Shown: positions 34,387 to 45,958 of the stretch, in pieces
How positions within the stretch are numbered: the stretch's first letter is position 1
How the letters are laid out: each line of letters opens with the position of its first letter
Assembly (NCBI RefSeq): GCF_030272615.1
Contig: NC_081407.1
Location: 154,951,548-155,015,547 of the forward strand
Length of the DNA: 64,000 bases
Direction: 5' to 3'
Source: Cryptomeria japonica
Taxonomy: Eukaryota > Streptophyta > Pinopsida > Cupressales > Cupressaceae
Position numbers and translations under genes: made by a program
Notes under the pieces: model-generated
The model's database searches: none
The model's input: the letters and a program-made list of their open reading frames with translations, nothing else
Told to the model about the DNA's origin: nothing

Positions 34387-37300
34387 TTAAGATTTTAAAA
34401 GAAACTTGCACTTTATGAAAGCACTTTCTCCTTTTTTGCTGTAGACCCTTTTTCCAAAAAAATCATCCTCGCTGTGCAAATACTCCTTCCAGATGTCCCG
34501 ACTTGCTGTACACTTTGCCTGAACATATTCTTGAAATCTGATGCATAGCTGGAACAACACCATGCTTTGGGGCATGGGAGGATGGCGTATTTTATATTTC
34601 ATACCCTCCAAGTGGTGATCTACATGCTTTAACCCATCCTTCTAGTCGGACCGATGAGCCTCAAAACTTAGTGTGTCCGAATGCAACCCACTGGCAAACT
34701 CTAGGTCCTCCATGGAGTATGCAACCTTATCAATTCTCAATCTATCCTCCCAATTTGGTTGTACTTGATCATCGGACAAACTATTTTTCCAACCCAGAAC
34801 CATTGATCGAAAGATCTTTCCACCAAGATCCCTCATGTTTTTCAAAATTTCCTCGCATTCCTCTTGCTCTTTATTAATGGTATCTTTTGTGTCATTCTTC
34901 ATGTTGGCAGTCCAATACCATTCTTTAAAAACGCTGATGTTATAAGGATCCAGGATAGCGGACAATGTGGGAATCTGCATGTGGGTCCAGAAAAGAGCCC
35001 TCATGAGAGGAAGAATTGTACCAACCACTTCATGGACCTTGAAACACTCCTTTAGCTCGAACAATTTGACAAGAATGGTCTCTCGGTGGTGGGCCATTTC
35101 CTTTACGTCTTCAATGATCCGCTCTCCCTTTTCTTTAATGCCCCGAATACATTCCCTGATGGCCTTGGCGGTATCACGTACTCCTTCATGCCAATGGAGG
35201 AACATGGGATTCAGGGGCACGTTGCAATGGTTTTAGCAGGTGATCAATATATCCCTCAGCTTGCTCAGCACAAACTCGGTACATGTTTCTCTTAGCAGTC
35301 ATTTCGTCGAGTTGTCTGAGCATATTCTGCACGGAATCCGTGAACTCTTCCCTTTCTTGCTCTTTGGTGGCTCGCCCTATCGGGATGGTTGTAATGCTAT
35401 AATCGGCCAATGCAATTTGATCTGCTGGCTTATCGACAGGTGGGGTAGCAATATGGATGGTGCGGTTCCTTTGCTCATCCTTAGTGATCTGGGAGTAGGT
35501 CTTGGGCTTTTTCTTACCTTTGGATTTTATCTCTCCAATGCGAGAGAAGATATCCTCCAAGTTGATAGGCGACTTGACGATATCTTTCTGCTGTGCACGA
35601 GCAATTAGCCAGTCTTAAGGGATGGTTTGTCCGGATGTTATTGCCAAATTCCCACTTTGGTCCTTGGAGGTTTCAGCTGGCTCACTGCCTATTTGCAATT
35701 GATCTGTCATAGAAGGAACAGGTGTAGTATCCAGTCCCTTATTCATAGCCGAGTTCTCCCCTACCTCACTGAACAACTGTCGGGTATCCCCTTGAGATGG
35801 TTGCTCTTCAGTTTTGTCGGGCTCGTGGGTTTCATCCCCCTTTCGCTCTCCCTCAACGTTGGTGTCATCCTTGCCGACGCTATTCAATTGTAATTCATGT
35901 CAACTCCCCTGGGTGAGCTCACGCTTACCAGCCTCTTGATTAGGCGGAATTTCTCCCTCCTCAACTTGATTTCTAAGTTCATTCGAACCAACGATCCTGA
36001 CTTTTGCATCTGGCTCACCTTGTGCTGGAGGATTATTAGCCTCGAATGCATCAACATCACTCTGGGAGGGCAGAGCAAGTATATAGTCAAGCTCAACTAC
36101 GTCATCCTCGAAACTGAGGTCTTTGGATGACGAACTGACTTCCGGCCTCCTGATAGGGATCTTTTCCCTTCTAGCTCTTTTTGATGTCCGAATCCCTCTA
36201 TTAGCTCTGGCTTTCTTCCTCTTCTTTCTGGGTTTCTCAATCTCTTCTTTCGGTGCATTTGAGGTTCCCTCATCCTCTGAAGACTGGGAATCGAGACTGC
36301 CCATCATACGGTATGTAAATTGAATTCCTTCATGGGTTAGTTTCTCAATCTGCTGGGATAGCCAGTGATCGGTATACCTTCCTGGAGCCGCCATAACTGC
36401 CTCATAATTAGTAATTGGATCTTGAGACCAATCAATGCCCGACAAGAGGTATTTAACTGCCTCGAACTCTTGGACTTGCAAGCAATTACCATAATCTGTT
36501 ACTTGATCTGGGACCCGACCGTACTCATAAAGCCACATTTGCTGCACACTTAGCTTTGAATACTCATGCTGTCGGACCTCATAGTCATCGAAACAGTGGC
36601 TCCAATAATCCTCAATTGATGCCTTCGTTGTGTAGCACCTCCCATAGGCTCTTTTTGCCAAATTGTCATGATCAAAACACTTCCTTGGGAAATGTTCCTG
36701 TAGGCCATAAGATGCTATTTCAGCAAGTGACTCATCAGCTTGTACCGAATTCTTAAAATGCACATCGAGGGTACCCAAAATCATAGGGAAGGTGAATCCG
36801 GATTGTTTCTTATCTTTGAGTAAGCTGCCCGTTGGATGTGCCTGCCTTGCAACTTCCATAAGGACTATTTTGTCTGTCAGATAGCGTGGAAGTCAGAATG
36901 GAGCTCCCTCAAAGCTTGCTATCCTGAGGTAAGTGAACTTGGGGAATTGAATAAACCATGCGCCGTACTTCTGTACCAAAATGGTAGCCTGCTCTGGGAG
37001 CCTTATGTGCAATCCTCCTTGCATCAACCTGACTAGGCGCATTGTAAAGGCGTCATTGACACGTTCATACTGACCAATTGCGTAAGCAATGCTGTTCTTT
37101 TCTCTTTGAGTAATGTCATAGTAGTGCAGTTGAGGGCAGCATTCATATATCTTGACCTGATTTGGGCCGTTCCCGATTTCACCCTTCTTGATTAATCCTG
37201 TCAGTGGTTGGTGTCGGGCAAACATGTAAATCAGGTAGGAAGTCATGGTGAAGTACTTCTTTTCCTCAAGTTTGACTAGTTGTGTATGGATATTATCACT

Positions 37301-38000
37301 GATGATCTAAGCCCAGTCGAACTTGGATTCCCCGGCAAAGACCTGCTCCGTAAAGTAGAACATCCACTCTTAAAAAAAGTTAGATTGAGGGAGTCCCATA
37401 ACCCAGATGAGTAAGGTGACCATATCACTATATTCATTATGAAAGTCACTTCTGGGGGTGTTTTTACTGATCCTAATGCTCGGAGGTCTTCTCTCTTTAT
37501 ATCATTCTTCATTTATCAATGTCCTGCATTTAGCAGGAATCATGTCGTAAGAAACTTGTGCCTCATCTATAGTTGTAGCAATGGGATTATCGAGAAATGG
37601 GATGTCAAATGCTTCCCCAATGGCCTCAGGTGTGAAATCAGCTAGCACCATATTTTCTAGAACCACTAATCTGGTCTCTGGCTGATAATGTCGGGCAGCC
37701 TCAACTACTAGCTCATAATTTTGCACGGATGGATGGAAACCTGCTGCCTGAGCGATACCACTTTCCATCATCCGCCTAGGCTTGCCATAGGCGTTAAGAG
37801 AATATACCCTGTTTCTGAAATCCTGAATGTCTATGTGGCCCAAATCAGTATCACCTATGCTCTCCCATATGCTCTGGACTTTTGACTCCCTAACTCCTCT
37901 TTGGTTCTGGTACTTTATCTTCTTGCCTCTGCGGGGAATGTCAGATTTAGAGACCCGAGATGTTCCGGTTGCACCAATGTTTTTGAGGATTCTACCGCCA
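34387..38000 (-). pseudogene. U3-borne long ORF of unit G, plant-mobile-domain-like N-terminus, unknown function
   Basis: One reading frame runs from about 37990 to 35189 and, after a 1-base shift near 35225, on to the stop at 34387: roughly 1,200 codons. It is broken by in-frame stops at 37502, 37370, 37307, 36893, 35900, 35615 and 34642, most of them CGA/CAA/CAG changed to TGA/TAA/TAG. The N-terminal 400 residues are globular; phrases such as ADFTPEAIGEAFDIPF and KKYFTMTSYLIYMFA recall the plant mobile domain / putative plant transposon protein families, an impression I could not test. Next come a strongly basic, NLS-like block (EKPRKKRKKARANRGIRTSK), an acidic, proline-rich middle, and a helical C-terminus (KEQEREEFTDSVQNMLRQLD; HHRETILVKLFELKECF). 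No RT, integrase, protease or zinc knuckle motif. It would be nuclear if made. The start codon is uncertain. Confidence 0.65.
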
Positions 38001-38679
38001 ATCTAGGCATTTAGCCTGCACAACCGGACACATTACGAGACGAGATGAAGGAAGTGAACGGGTTAGTCAAAACAGAGGACGAATGTTAGCACATTGTAAA
38101 ACCAATAATCAAATCGAATTCGAAAAAGCGTGATGCTTCAATAAAAGAGCTTAATTAACTGGAAGTGAAATGCGATTTGAAACAAGAAATCAAGCTGGCT
38201 ACGTTTAAAAATTTGACACTTGGTTGCATATCAGGGCTCGGGTGTTTAATGATTGCCGATCTTCGCACTTGGAGAAAGTCTTGCCTAAGTTCAGTTTCTT
38301 TCAAAATGTTCAAAATTTTCCTAAGTCTGAATTTTACATTTCAAGGTTAACTTTCTTGATAGGCTTTGCCTTTGCGCTATGTTTAATGCTTTACTTGATA
38401 TTTTCAAAAGAAAAATTGTCATCTACAAAATTTCACCATCTGATTAATTCTCGATCATTTGTTCAAACATTACGACCAAATCTGCATAATTGAATGATCT
38501 AAAGGAGAGAGTCGAATCATACCTGTTGAATTGCCCAATGTAGGATGAACTTCAGAGACTTAGGCAGTTTTGCAAGAAGTTGCACCCTCTACTTTCCCCA
38601 ACTCGCGCATTTCGGTCAAGAGGGTTTTGAGAAAAGGGTGGAAAGCTTCGCGACTTTCTGCTTGCCTATTTTCAGGCTG

Positions 38680-40130
38680 AAAGGATGAAATGTAAACCTC
38701 CACTTTGCAAATTTGGTAAAGACCGCCCCTTTAACTCACGCGATGCTCCGACGCTCTACTACTTTTGGGGGTGCAACTTAAAAAAAAACTTATGACGCCT
38801 TATCTTATTACGTGATTTTCGGCGAAGGAGGCATTCTGCAAATTCTCAAAGAAACGATTCCTCTCCTTATCCTTTTTGGGCTAAAAGCCGATTTTACAAA
38901 CTTTACGATTCCACCTAACTCTGCGCTTTAGGGATTTGCCTATTTTCGAGCTGGGGGGCAACTTTTGCGAACTTTACGATTTCAATGCCCTCCTTTTCGC
39001 GAACTTCGGCCTCCTGGGGGATTTTGCAAAGTTATAAATAAATGCCCAATTTCGCTTTCCGAAATTCGGCCTAAAGAGGCCTTTTGCAAACTCGAAGCTT
39101 ATGATGCCTTATCTTATTTCGCGATTTCGGGGTAGAATGGGCCTTTGAAAAGCTTTTGACGTTGCGCAATTTTCCTTAACTCGCGCATTTCCTGCTAAAA
39201 CCTTATTTTAAAAAGTTTTCAATTTTAACGTGCTAACACATTGCTTGCGTTTTTCGGCCAAAATGGGCTATTTGCAAAGTTTTAAGATTATAATGCTTTG
39301 CCTCTTGGTTTGCGTTTTCGGCCCTCGAGGCCTTTTTGCAATTTAAAGTTTAAAATTTCTAGTGTTTGCCCAATTTCGGGATAAATGACCCTTTTGCAAA
39401 ATTTAAAACTTAACACCTTTTTACTTGGTTGGCTGTCGCAATTTTCGGGGTAAAAGGGCATTTTGAAAAGTCTTAAGTTTATAACGCTTTAATTTTTCTT
39501 TGACTTTTGCGATTTTCACTTGCTTTGCCCATTTTCGGGGGAAAAAGACCTTTTGCAAACTTCGCCATTTTCAACATCTTAGCGATTTTCGGGGTAAAAG
39601 GGCATTTTGAAAAGGTTTTAAGTTTTCACCCTTTGCGATTTTCAAAAATTGGGCAAAAAGGATGGTTTGAAAAGTTTCTTTTTATTTAACTCTTTGGCTA
39701 CTTGCCCAATTTCGGGCTAGAATGACCTTTTGCAAACTTTAGAAATAACGCCTTTCCTCATTTTCGGACCAGAAAACGATTTTGCAAAGTTTAAGTTAAA
39801 CGCTTTACTTCATCTTCGAAACTTTTGTGATTTTCACTTGCTTTGCCCATTTTCGGGGGAAAAAGACCTTCTGCAAATTCCGCCATTTTCAACGCCTTAG
39901 CGATTTTCGGGGTAAAAGGGCATTTTGAAAAGGTTTTAAGTTTTCACCCTTTGTGATTTTCAAAAATCGGGCAAAAAGGATGGTTTGAAAAGTTTCTTTT
40001 GCAAGCTTTAAACTTTTAGCATTTTCTCCCTATTAGGCGATTTTCGGGGTTTAGAGGGAGTTGAAAACTTAGAAAGTTTGACGCCTTACTTCACTCTTCA
40101 AATTCGGGCTAAAGGGAATTTTGCAAACCC
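38680..40130 (-). repeat. Degenerate tandem repeats in U3 of unit G
   Basis: Units built on gcgattttcggggtaaaag, ggcattttgaaaag and a ttttaagtttt-type spacer recur about 15-20 times at irregular spacing of roughly 70-90 bases. A longer block is itself duplicated: about 39505-39685 and 39825-40002 are nearly identical. In minus sense the motif reads cttttgcaaaatg-ccttt-accccgaaaat, like the repeats in unit I. Confidence 0.85.
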
Positions 40131-40403
40131 ATGGAACTGACATTCTTGCCAACTTAGCCGATTTCCAAGCTTGTGCTAAACTTAATTTCTCTTGGATTGA
40201 TTTTGGGCATTCAAATTGCGAGACTCTCTGCACAGGACTCCTAGGCCACGCGACTTAAAACTAACAAATGCCCCATCTCCTAATGGTGACATAGCTCATT
40301 GCTTCCCTACCACTAAATTTGAAACTCAGTAGGATGAAGGCTGGAAAAGAAATGAGGGGGACCCTGTCAGCGACAGGGAGTGTGTGCAACGCACAATAGA
40401 GTG

Positions 40404-40954
40404 CTTGTCATGTCTTGTTGGGAAGACCTTGGCAGTTTGATAGAAGAGCTATTTATGACTGTAGAAGAAACCTAATCACTATTGAGAAGGATGGGCAGAA
40501 GTTCACATTGTCTTCTTTGAAGGAGAAAGAGAAGGAGTTGAAGAATCTGAATCTTGAGAGAAGTTGCAGTACTGAGAAACCGGTTGCAGAGGTTATATCG
40601 GAAAGTGGCATGAATTTGCAAAAGGATTTGGTAGATAAGTTTGATAACAAGATAGAACCGGATGACATAAAGCTTATGGTGACAAACCGGATGTAGTTTT
40701 GTGGCAGAAACAAATCAAAGTTGTAGAAGAAAGAGAACAGTAAGCAGAGACGGTGTGCAGATCTGAAGCAAGGGAAGAGAAATAAAGAGAGTCAGGAGTT
40801 AGAGAATCCGGTTGAGGTTCCGGAGGAGCTAAAAGAGAGGTTTGTAGATAAGGAAGATGTTTGGATTAGAAATGAACATGGGATCTATATCCCGAATTCT
40901 TTTCGATGTTCATGAGTTGCCTCTCATGGAAGATCTCTTTCTACCTGGGGTGTC
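40404..40954 (+). pseudogene. Element F: rest of protease and 3' remnant
   Basis: After G the F protease resumes (CHVLLGRPWQFDRRAIYDC) and passes into a Lys/Glu-rich linker (FTLSSLKEKEKELKNLN) ending at a stop near 40696. The following 250 bases have a remnant frame (PVEVPEELKERFVDKEDVWI) before the 3' LTR. No RT, RNase H or integrase motif occurs, so a deletion joined the protease linker to the 3' end of the element. Confidence 0.8.
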
Positions 40955-41766
40955 TGATGCAGGAGCATCCCTGATCTATGAGCAATCTTGCATCAACCAA
41001 AAATATTTCCTTTTAGTTTAGTTCTTGTTTAGTTTAGTGAGCACTTTTGTGTGTTCCTGGCGGTATGTTTTGGTAGTTGCTTGCTTTTCGTTGCAGATCA
41101 TATTTTTGGTTTCCAAGCTGGTTCTTGTGCTTAATTCCAGATTCTCAGTCCATTTGGATTCTTATCCGGCAAGATATTGCTTCCGGTTTGACTGTTTCTG
41201 GGTTTCGGAGCAGTTTTGGGCTTACAGGTTGGTTTTCTTCTTTTTTGGAGCGGTTTCTTGGTGTGTGGATCTATTTTGGGTCTTGCTTAATGTTCCTAAG
41301 TCCTTGGTTGACCTTCCTGTTGATCCACACTTCTTGGTTCTTTTTCGGAGGAATTTCTTTCATTTTTGGGGCCGACCTATTTACACGTTTCATTTTCCTG
41401 CTTTGGTAAATGTAATCTTTTGTGGCTGACCCAGATATGTTCCAGAGGGTATATATATGGTTTTATGTGATCATTGTAGGGCAGTCAATGAGTATGAGAT
41501 TCTAGATTCATGATTAGAGATCTGGATGACTCTGACAGTTCTAGATGGATTGTAATCTGGCATGTTAGCCTGCATGTAACCAGTTGATTACCAGATGTTC
41601 TATGATGAATGTATGATGATAACCGGTTGGTCACCAGAGGTTCTAAGATGATAAAATGATCTGATTCTGTAATCTTTCAATGTTTTATTGTTGCTTTCGT
41701 TGTGTTACTCTTGTTGCATGACCTGGTCAATTCTCTTTGAGGATCCACTGGATCATGGCTGCACCA
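40955..41766 (+). repeat. 3' LTR of element F
   Basis: Matches 30984-31773, with an extra 20-odd bases near 41188-41210. It ends GGATCATGGCTGCACCA, followed by the TSD copy TTAAG. Confidence 0.93.
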
Positions 41767-41771
41767 TTAAG

Positions 41772-43374
41772 ATTTGGTTGTTCATACATTTTCCATACTA
41801 GTTTGGCTCCAAGAGTTTTATTCTGCCATCCTTGTTTCCTTAGACCAACTCCTCCAAACTCTTTAGGTTTGCATATTGATGCCCAGGCTATTAAAGCCAT
41901 TTTCTTCTTTTCAGCTAACCCTTGCCAGAATTTTTTTCTCATTTGCTTATTCATATTATCAATAGCACCGATGGGGAGAGCTAGACAAGACATAAGGTAT
42001 ATAGGCAATGCAGAAAGCACTACTTTTAGCATCACAACCGTACCCGCTCAAGTTAACCATCTACCTTTCCATGTGGTTAATTTCTTTTCAAGCTTCGTTT
42101 TAAGTGGTTCCCACAATTCTGAAGATCTAATTCCACTTTCAAGTGGTAGATCTAAATATTTACAAGGTAATGCTCCCTTATTGAATTCCAAAATTCTCAG
42201 AATTTCTCTTTCTGTCCATGGCTGGACATTGAATATAAAAGCTTCAAATTTTTCCTTGCTGATGTATTGTCCTGAAATCTTGGTATATTGATTTAAAATA
42301 TTTTTAAAGTTTGTAGCCTCTTGGATGGATCCCACTCCCAGAAGCAGTGTATCATCTGCGAACTGCTATTGGGTTACCTTCGAAATCTCACTGGTGATAC
42401 TAATGCCTTCAATGATCCCCATAAACTGAGCCTGCTGAATCTTTCTACCCAATGCCTTGGCCATAATTATAAATAAAAAGGGTGAAATTGGGTCCCCTTG
42501 TCTTAAACCTTTGGAAGCTTCAAAGAAACCCTTTGGTGACCCATTGATTATCACTGAATATCTTGGGGTAGCGATACAGTAGAAGATCAGGTTGATCCAT
42601 TTTTTGCAAATTCCGAAGGTTTCTAAACATTTACATAAAACCTCCATTCCACTTTATCATAAGCCTTCTTTATATCAAGTTTAATTAACATACTGGGGAG
42701 CTTCTTTGATTGAATCGAGTGTAATGCTTCCCAAGCTATAATTATTCCATCTAAGATTGACCGTCTCGGAACAAAACTTGATTGCTACTCTGATATAATT
42801 TGGGATAAAACTAACTTTACTCGATTTGCCAAGGCTTTTGTCATTATCTTATATAAATTGTTGCATAGTGAAATTGGTCTATATTCCTCAAAACTTCGGA
42901 CATTCTCTTTTTTGGGGATCAAAACCAAAAAGGTATTTGTTTACTTCTTTTAGAAATCTACCACCATTTCTAGTAGCTTCAAGAGCTACTGTCATCTCTT
43001 TGCCTATTATATGCCAACATTTCTGATAGAAGCTAATTGGCTGCTGGAAAGCCATCTGGGCCAGGGGCTTTATTTGGATGAAGTTGAAATAGTGCTGAAT
43101 GAATCTCTGTTTCAGAGAATTTTTCTGTCAAGGCAACATTTTGTCTATCAGTGATTATTTTTGGGAGGCATGCTAATATATCTGCTTGCTCTCTAAGATT
43201 TGATCCTTCCCAATTATTAAAGGTATCTCTAAAATAATTAACTCCTTCCCTTACTATTGCCTCTGTGGTATCCACTTCTGAGCCATCCTCTCTGACAACC
43301 TTCAATATCTTGTTGGATCCTCTTATTTTAGTGTTGGCATGAAAAAAATTGGAGTTGCTGTCCCCTGCCTCCAA
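41772..43374 (-). pseudogene. LINE ORF2: reverse transcriptase domain
   Basis: On the minus strand the frames give LHPNKAPGPDGFPA at about 43040-43080 (the classic L1 RT entry motif), the RT palm region YSVIINGSPKGFFEASKGLR and QGDPISPFLFIIMAKAL, then the catalytic QFADDTLLLG at about 42340-42369. The thumb region follows (ILEFNKGALPCKYLDLPL), and after it GGVGLRKQGWQNKTLGAKLV, ending at the F insertion site. The RT copies LINE RNA at a nicked target. Catalytic residues are visible, but stops and frameshifts occur near 42650-43030 and elsewhere. Confidence 0.92.
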
Positions 43375-43392
43375 CCATGTTTCTTTGGAATT

Positions 43393-44526
43393 CTAATGCC
43401 AAAACACCTCTTCTTTTGCTAAAACTTCATGATATTCTCCTATTAAATTTTTTTCTTGATCATAAAGTTGATTGTCCATTCCCCTTTTTATCACTTCTTC
43501 AGATACTGCTTTCATCTCATCTTCCAATTCTTGTTTCCTGTTAAAAATATCTTTAAATTTCTCTCCATTCCATTTTAATAACTTCTGTTTTATTGCTTTC
43601 ATTTTGTGAACAAAACATAACAGTTTTGACCCTTCCTCTCTTTCCTCTTCCCACCACTTTTCAACAATATCAAAAAATTGTGCATCCTTGAACCACATAT
43701 TTTCAAATTTAAATGGGCTATGTCTGGGTTTCTGTTTCTCCCCTATACCTAGCATCACTGGGTAGTGATCTGATCCTGCCTGTGCTAGTATATTCGTGAT
43801 CATCTCTCCTTTAAAGGAAAGTAAATCTCCTTTAAAGAAGAATCTATCTAACTTCTCTGCAATGTTGTTGAATCCTTTGCGTCTATTATTCCATGTGAAA
43901 ATTCCATTTCCACATTTGATATCGTTTAAGTTATTCCTTTGAACCCACTCATTAAAATCTATTTGAGCTTGTAGCTCTCTTCTGATACCCCCTTTCTTTT
44001 TTGACAGATGCAATATCGCGTTAAAATCCCCCCCAATAATGGTATAAGGGTAGACATTACTATTACAAAAGGTTCCTATCTCTCTCCATAGTTCTCTCTT
44101 TTTGTTTATTGTTGTTGGACCATATACATTGATCACTCTGACAGTTATATCGTTGTTTATACTCCTCCGAAGACCTCCCATCCAATTTTTTTTCTCAATT
44201 GAAGGTTCCACTACTACTTTGTTGGGATTCCAAATTATTGCCAAACCTCCTGTTGTTCCCATCGCTTGAACTGCCCGAATTGTCCATATACCCAAGGATC
44301 TTTTAAAACTTTCCATTTCCTCCAGTCCCAAGTTAGTTTCTTGGATTAGTACTACCTCAGGTTGATGTTTTTTGATTCCGCGCTTAATTAAGCGCCTTTT
44401 GTTAGGGGCATTTAAACCCCTAACATTCCATGTTAGTAGCTTCATCTTTCCTTGGGAAGGTTCTTCCCCTTCCCTGTATACAACATGGATGTTATTTTGG
44501 CAGAATTCTGATTTTATTACCAGCAA
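43393..44526 (-). pseudogene. LINE ORF2: apurinic-type endonuclease domain
   Basis: A 377-codon open frame. From MKLLTWNVRGLNAPNKRRLI it carries all landmark residues of the L1 endonuclease: WNVRGL, LIQETNL (catalytic Glu), VINVYGP, IIGGDFNAIL (Asp and Asn), FTWNNRR, EKLDRFFF and AGSDHYPVML (Ser-Asp-His). The enzyme nicks the target to prime reverse transcription. This is the best preserved part of the LINE; the frame stays open for another 300 bases after SDH into the linker before RT. The frame opens upstream of the MKLL start, which I take as the ORF2 start by comparison with other plant LINEs. Confidence 0.93.
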
Positions 44527-44994
44527 ATTACCAATTCAAATAAATAACCTTCTAAGACAACCAGAGCCAAAATTGGCCTACCATGTATCCCACGCTAGCT
44601 TGGATGAGCTTATTTTGAAGCTGAGAGTGATGCACTGGACCATAAAGGAGCCTCCAAGTGCTATAAATCGCTCCCCAGTGTTTTATTCTCCTAGAATATA
44701 ATTACCAAAAACAATTGAATGAAGAAATAGTAGATCAGGTGCTATATTTTGATTCTTGCCAGGAGAAGTCTCTAGAATTGACCACTTTTCCCCACTGAAA
44801 TGCTGATGTAGTCCAACTATGCTATGAATTCTTTGAATGAACCTCCGATCTGTCTTTATTATCTCCCAACAATGAATTCTATAACAAATTTTGATCTTAA
44901 AACCCTCCAATTTATTTATTTGGCTTCACAAGCCAAGTATGGATGGTATGACCCTCCTGGGAATGGTATGACCCGCATTGTTAGGCATCTATCT
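44527..44994 (-). other. Possible LINE 5' region, no ORF1 recognised
   Basis: Minus-strand sequence upstream of the endonuclease holds one short frame (44910-44683) with no zinc knuckle or RRM-like motif. The LINE probably begins here as a truncated copy. A 34-base stretch at about 44939-44973 contains ggatggtatgaccc-type sequence twice. Confidence 0.4.
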
Positions 44995-45958
44995 TGTTGG
45001 AAATGTCCCTCAATTTGCTCGAACCTGCTGTTGTTGTCTTAGACCTGCTGTAATTGTAATATCTCCTTCAAATATTGACCCCAAATGGCCTGAAAGAGGA
45101 TCCTTCAATACTGCAAGTGTGTGGGTTTTCGTGCAAACACTATAGAAGATTCAGAGACTTCCTTCCCAACCTGAAATCCAACTGTGGCTGGCTGTTGCAG
45201 ACCTCTCAATGCTGAGAAGAATGTAAAAAATGAATCCAAGAATGATGAAAATGACCTCCAAATGCCTTTTTAAAAGGCTCCAAACCCTAAGTCGTCACTT
45301 TTAGGGTTTCCATATTTTCAACTTTTATTTTTAATAAAATCAATGCTTTTCTTTAAAAATTGACCCCGTAGGCATCATATTTTGTTATTATAATGTTTTC
45401 CCCTTTTTATTACAACATTTTATGCCTCAAACGTCTAGGAAAAAGGGGGCCAACTTTATAAGTTATTTTTATTATAAAGTGATTATAATATCACTTTAAT
45501 ATAATTTATTTAAATCCATAACTTAGGAAATATTAAAATATCTCCTTGTTTATTCATAAAATGCAAACCGGGTCTCAGATCTGAATTCCGTTTGAAGCAC
45601 TGTGGTCACTGATGCCGCCTGAGTCGTGTAGGTTAACTGGAAGTTCATTCTAAAAAATAGGAACTTGCCTTAAAAAATAGGAACCTCACTCCAAGCTCTA
45701 GAAATTGCTCAAAAGGCCCCTTCTCTACTCTGTGGTCCCCCGGGTGGTTATCCAATCAATTGCCAGTTCTCCCAAAAAAATAGGAGACTTCCCTAAAAAG
45801 TAGGAACTGCTGTATAGACGCTCAAAATAGTTCATGGAGCCCTTGCAAAGCTCTATGCCCCTCAGAATGAGGCCCCTAACCATTTTGCTGACCTACGGGA
45901 ACCCAGATAATAGGCCAACCATGCTCATCTACTTGTCTCCTAGAAAGGGAACATTACA
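44995..45958 (-). repeat. Probable LTR of the TGTAATGT family (unit K)
   Basis: In minus sense it starts TGTAATGTTCCCTTTC at 45958 and may end GGACATTTCCAACA at 44995. It has repeated ctaaaaaataggaac-like phrases in the U3 part and a TATA-like tttttaaaagg near 45270. Flanking 5-mers (TATCT, CCTTT) do not match, so at least one end is uncertain. Confidence 0.5.

Larger units (their letters stand above)
33296..40403 (-). mobile_element. LTR-like unit G carrying a coding block, TSD GAGTG
   Basis: A 7,098-bp unit (33301-40398) is flanked by GAGTG at 33296-33300 and 40399-40403. In minus sense it starts TATTGTGCG (a mutated TG...) at 40398 and ends ACGTGTCAACA at 33301. No internal pair of long direct repeats and no PBS were seen. 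Its last 850 bases are homologous to the ends of units I (52328-54333) and J (46997-57964), which have only LTR features. The simplest reading is a solo LTR of the same family with a very long U3. That U3 contains tandem repeats (38680-40130) and a roughly 1,200-codon degraded ORF (34387-about 38000). A TATA box sits at 34127-34138, downstream of the ORF. Confidence 0.85.
30979..41771 (+). mobile_element. Ty3/gypsy LTR retrotransposon F with TSD TTAAG
   Basis: LTRs at 30984-31773 and 40955-41766 are flanked by TTAAG at 30979-30983 and 41767-41771. The plus strand carries a tRNA-iMet PBS, gag with zinc knuckle, and protease; RT, RNase H and integrase are missing. The element sits in the LINE in opposite orientation. 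Its own protease region is split by unit G (33301-40398). Without G it is about 3.7 kb, so it is a small gag-protease element. In-frame stops show it is dead. Confidence 0.93.
27966..44930 (-). mobile_element. L1-type LINE, split by LTR element F
   Basis: The minus strand shows an ordered LINE: endonuclease (44526-43393), reverse transcriptase (about 43374-42040), linker (to 41772), then after the insertion of F the remaining RT-C-terminal zinc-binding region (30983-30100), RNase H (29916-29446), a further ORF and an A-rich tail (about 27990-27966). Joining across F with one copy of TTAAG keeps the reading frame through the linker. It carries many stops and frameshifts. The 5' end is not defined and no ORF1 was recognised, so the element is probably truncated at about 44.9 kb. 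Confidence 0.9.

Noticed and set aside
39505-40002. Array in U3 of G considered as a CRISPR-like or centromeric satellite array
   Set aside because: Spacing is irregular, units are degenerate, there are no unique spacers, and the context is an LTR in a plant genome.
41737-42291. 184-codon plus-strand ORF opposite the LINE reverse transcriptase
   Set aside because: It starts in the F LTR and runs antisense to clear RT sequence, so it is a chance frame.
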